From Lapidilactobacillus gannanensis (GTDB lineage Bacteria; Bacillota; Bacilli; Lactobacillales; Lactobacillaceae), in assembly GCF_003946675.1 (NCBI RefSeq), contig NZ_RHOT01000002.1, positions 1 to 64,000 of the forward strand: 64,000 nucleotides of DNA, read 5' to 3'. A program made the position numbers and the translations under genes. Each line of letters begins with the position of its first letter. The first letter of the stretch is position 1. Below are positions 61,343 through 64,000 of this stretch, in pieces. The notes under the pieces are model-generated. The model made no database searches, was not told the DNA's origin, and saw nothing but the letters and a program-made list of their open reading frames with translations.

Positions 61343-61591
61343 AGCAAAAAAGCAGCATTAGAATGTATGATTATGCAAGCAGCATAAATGGCGAAAAGGC
61401 CGACATTATATTTTGTTATATAACAGTCACGGCCAGAATCTGCTTTCGTCGTAAAAAGGGTAATCAAGTAGGTAACGACTAGTCGTCAGTAGCGGTAATT
61501 AAAAATGACGGTTGAAAATGAATTGGTAAAAGACAAAAATAGGTTTAGGTAATTTTAAATAATCCGAATTAACTATTAGTGGAGTATGTTG
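61343..61591. other. short intergenic region after dnaN
   Basis: Nothing recognisable besides an AT-rich tract before the next ribosome binding site. Confidence 0.4.
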
Positions 61592-62359
61592 ATGACAAAA
61601 TTAAAATTTAAAGCTAATCAGCAATATGGTGATTTATCGGGGACTGACCTAAATTGGTTTGCGACTCATCGTAACTACAGCGATACTGCCTCTTGGCTGA
61701 TTTATCAAGATTCGTTGAAAGAAGCGCAGAATCCGCCTGCGACCATTGGCAATACGAAAGGTGATCGCATTTCATTTCGGGCAGCTGTGCAGGCAAAGGA
61801 AACCAACTTTAATGGTCAGACCATGCTGATTCTGTCTAATCCTGCTAGTCAAAAGACTGTAGTCAGTGATGCTGATTTTGAAGCTTTTCACCATCCTAGT
61901 ACAACTGATCGGCGGTTACGTTATTTAGCTAAGCATTTACAGCCAAATCAGTTTAAGTTGAATTTAGCAGGAGCCTTCGTGACTGACATGATCACCAATA
62001 AGTGGGATTCTAACCCTGATGCTGAGAATGTTTGGGCCAATGTTAGCTATGCGGCGATTGTTGAGCAATTATTAAGTGTTGCGAATGATTTATTAGTTCA
62101 TAATCAGTGCCGACTGCGAAAACTTGATTTAGTGCTGGGCATTCACAAAAGTCGCCGCTCTGACAAAATCGTGACCTTACTGTTAGCACAATTAGAATTG
62201 TTAAAAGCTGGTCCTATTACGACTACTTCAGCATTGACTCAAGCCGTGCAAGCAGATCAAATTCGGGTATTTCGGCTACCATTTCATCCGGGAATCCAAG
62301 GCAAAGGTGCGCAACAAACAATACCAGCCATTCGCGCTGGCATTAAAAGAATTTTTTAA
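61592..62359 (+). CDS. unknown protein of 255 residues after dnaN
   Basis: The soluble, basic protein has no signal peptide or membrane segment and no motif I can name. Notable stretches are GDLSGTDLNWFATHRNYSD at the start, HPSTTDRRLRYLAKHLQPN in the middle, and VLGIHKSRRSDKIVTLLLAQ and RVFRLPFHPGIQGKGAQQT near the end. Alternating basic and polar segments could fit a nucleic-acid or nucleotide-binding role, but this is speculation. The ATG follows GGAG; a TG-overlapping ATG lies two codons upstream. It has its own terminator and sits where yaaA/recF normally lie. Confidence 0.6.
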   Translation: MTKLKFKANQQYGDLSGTDLNWFATHRNYSDTASWLIYQDSLKEAQNPPATIGNTKGDRISFRAAVQAKETNFNGQTMLILSNPASQKTVVSDADFEAFHHPSTTDRRLRYLAKHLQPNQFKLNLAGAFVTDMITNKWDSNPDAENVWANVSYAAIVEQLLSVANDLLVHNQCRLRKLDLVLGIHKSRRSDKIVTLLLAQLELLKAGPITTTSALTQAVQADQIRVFRLPFHPGIQGKGAQQTIPAIRAGIKRIF

Positions 62360-62374
62360 GTAAACGAAAGCCAT

Positions 62375-62424
62375 TAAAAAAGCAATCAGTGAGCTATGTT
62401 CAACGCTCACTGGTTGTTTTTTTG
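62375..62424 (+). terminator. terminator of the unknown gene
   Basis: GCAATCAGTGAGC pairs with GCTCACTGGTTGT around a ten-base loop and is followed by TTTTTTTG. Confidence 0.8.
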
Positions 62425-62776
62425 ACTTAATTATTGAAAATTTTTAAGCGTAAATTAATGAATTAAATCGGCAATCCATTGAGCTGGCAGCAACAACCGT
62501 TTTTTAAAGCAACTAATCATTTTGATAAAAATAAATTTATTTAGCATACTAAAGTGCAATTAATGGTCATGAAAATTTTCATTATTTTAAAAATAAATCA
62601 TCAAAGAACGTCGTCATTAGCAATGATAACGAACTAATCGGCAAGATCGAAAGTATTTTCAGAAAATGGCCGAAATTTGTGTAAATCTTTGTGATTTAAG
62701 GTTCATTTATCTATATATTAGCGTTATACTATTTCTGTATGACTAATGATTAGTTTTTTTAAGGGAACGATCAGCG
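62425..62776 (+). promoter_or_regulatory. upstream region of the surface protein gene
   Basis: An AT-rich stretch without genes. A promoter is likely at TTCATT (62702-62707), 17-bp spacer, TATACT (62725-62730), followed by a 46-base leader with AAGGGAA as ribosome binding site. Confidence 0.5.
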
Positions 62777-64000
62777 ATGTTTAGGGCAAAAGGAATCGGA
62801 GCAAAATTTAGAACGATTTTTACAATTTTTGTATTAGCAATTTCACCACTATTCTCGGCAAATAGTGTTAGTGTGCTGGCAGCAACTAAAGCTAGTAGTG
62901 AGAGTGTTCCTAGTGGTGGCGACTTCTATGATGATGTGCCTGAAGCTGAGGATGCACCCTTAGGCGCGGCGCAATACTTCCATATTTTCTCAAATAAAAC
63001 GAAAATTAGTGCTCACGTCAATGGCAACATTTCCACTGGCGAATTTGATGGGCAAGTTAATTTCGGAACTAATATTATTCAAGGGTTAGTTGATCAAGAC
63101 ATTAACTATTTCCAAAACATTGAAAACATCGCCAATAGTTCCTTCGTTGATTCTGGTAGTAGTGATGCGCGGATCAACAAGGTTGTTGTCGGTGACAACG
63201 TTGATGTTGGTCTAGAAAATCAAAATACCGTTTATCTAGAAAATAGTAAGATGGACCATTTAGCTGCTGACGAAATTTATCAAGATCCTTCTAACGACGA
63301 GACTTATATCAACATTAAGAAAGAACTCGGCGAAGATAAAACGCAAGGCGAGGAATGGGCTGCTAAGGAAGATTCAGCCAATGTTACGCCTAAATTTGCT
63401 GATGAAAATAATCGCGAAATTGCAATTTCGCCTGACGCTGAAGAGAGTGCTAAATATTCAGTTGAACTAACTAAAGTTGATGAACAAGGTAACCCTTTGG
63501 CAGGTGCTGTTTTTGACCTATATGAAGAGGGTAATGAGCAACCAATTCGTGAAGGGTTAACAACTGATAAAAACGGCAAAATCACTTTAGATAATTTAAC
63601 GTCAATCGGTGATTATTATTTTGTCGAAACCAAAGCACCTGAAGGTTATCAACTTGATGGTGTTAAACATTACTTCAAAGTGACAATTGCTAGTCAAACT
63701 AGTAAAAGTGACTATGTTTATTACAATCTCGACGCTGCTGAATTAGAAAAAGATCGGCCATTAAAGATTTCAGGGATTAGTTCTGATGGCCCCTCAATTA
63801 TTGTCAACGTTGATTTAAAGGGTCGTAGTGAACTTAATATTAATTCTAAAATCATCCCAGTCATTGATGAAAATGATCGTCATAATCAAGAAACTGAAGA
63901 TTTTGCTGATGCTAAGATCCTTTTCAATTTTTATAATTCTAACGACACAACGATTAATGTTAATCAGCCATTTAGTGGCACGATGTTGGCACCGGAAGCT
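62777..64000 (+). CDS. choice-of-anchor A / Cna-B surface adhesin, cut by the window end
   Basis: The frame is open for 408 codons to the edge. A signal peptide (about 1-35, TIFTIFVLAISPLFSANSVS then VLAA) precedes a choice-of-anchor A domain (about 65-215, QYFHIFSNKTKISAHVNGN and EFDGQVNFGTN). Then comes a SpaA/Cna-B-like domain (about 234-320: YSVELTKVDEQGNPLAGAVF, FVETKAPEGYQLD, the E-T-K-APEGY motif with a likely isopeptide Glu), and the start of a further domain. The C-terminus, expected to hold an LPxTG anchor, is outside. It is probably a cell-wall adhesin or pilin-like protein. Confidence 0.85.
   Translation, partial: MFRAKGIGAKFRTIFTIFVLAISPLFSANSVSVLAATKASSESVPSGGDFYDDVPEAEDAPLGAAQYFHIFSNKTKISAHVNGNISTGEFDGQVNFGTNIIQGLVDQDINYFQNIENIANSSFVDSGSSDARINKVVVGDNVDVGLENQNTVYLENSKMDHLAADEIYQDPSNDETYINIKKELGEDKTQGEEWAAKEDSANVTPKFADENNREIAISPDAEESAKYSVELTKVDEQGNPLAGAVFDLYEEGNEQPIREGLTTDKNGKITLDNLTSIGDYYFVETKAPEGYQLDGVKHYFKVTIASQTSKSDYVYYNLDAAELEKDRPLKISGISSDGPSIIVNVDLKGRSELNINSKIIPVIDENDRHNQETEDFADAKILFNFYNSNDTTINVNQPFSGTMLAPEA

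Overview
The window looks like a chromosomal segment around the replication origin of a low-GC Gram-positive lactic acid bacterium, most likely of the family Lactobacillaceae. The evidence is the conserved block rpmH-rnpA-yidC-jag and mnmE-mnmG upstream of dnaA, DnaA boxes on both sides of dnaA, Rgg-type regulators, an mntH-usp pair, a T-box before asnS, and strong AGGAGG ribosome binding sites. The genus is not resolved.

Layout: 1-1.5 kb, an AT-rich stretch and an Rgg-type regulator broken by a frameshift. 1.85-3.9 kb, mntH and a universal stress protein. 3.9-11 kb, a GNAT acetyltransferase, msrB and the yhaO-yhaN nuclease/ATPase pair, flanked by two inverted blocks of structured intergenic repeats. 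11-17.3 kb, a nucleoside deaminase and a trehalose-type PTS unit (GH65 phosphorylase, EIIBC, EIIA) whose GntR repressor gene carries a stop codon. 18-22.6 kb, a TMEM175-like channel, a histidine phosphatase gene with a stop codon, an MFS transporter and an alpha/beta hydrolase. 23.3-26.3 kb, a metal cluster (Dps-like protein, HMA chaperone, P1B ATPase) with a shared palindromic operator. 27.3-30.9 kb, a small acidic protein and an ABC exporter. 31-38.9 kb, T-box-asnS, a cation/proton antiporter, an esterase, a CDF exporter, CIRCE-hsp20, a YitT protein and GlcU. 39.6-43.4 kb, an intact Rgg-like regulator and a lysine-riboswitch-controlled amino acid ABC transporter. 43.4-48.6 kb, an HNH-sbcD-sbcC operon. 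48.7-51.4 kb, small proteins and a ClC exchanger. 51.4-58.1 kb, the mnmG/mnmE, jag/yidC/rnpA/rpmH block, with a type I toxin-antitoxin locus of Fst type inserted between mnmE and jag. 58.1-61.3 kb, oriC, dnaA and dnaN. 61.5-64 kb, an unknown protein and a large surface adhesin cut by the window edge, where yaaA/recF/gyrB would usually lie.

The least expected signal is in the spaces between genes. At least three families of dispersed, structured repeats (about 100-150 bp each) recur in intergenic regions. In each family the stems differ in sequence between copies but stay complementary, which is the signature of selection on structure. A second compact system is the Fst-like toxin: a 26-residue membrane peptide with a convergent antisense RNA that is complementary to its ribosome binding site. 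Three genes (rgg, treR, histidine phosphatase) each carry one disabling mutation in an otherwise full-length frame, which suggests recent gene loss.
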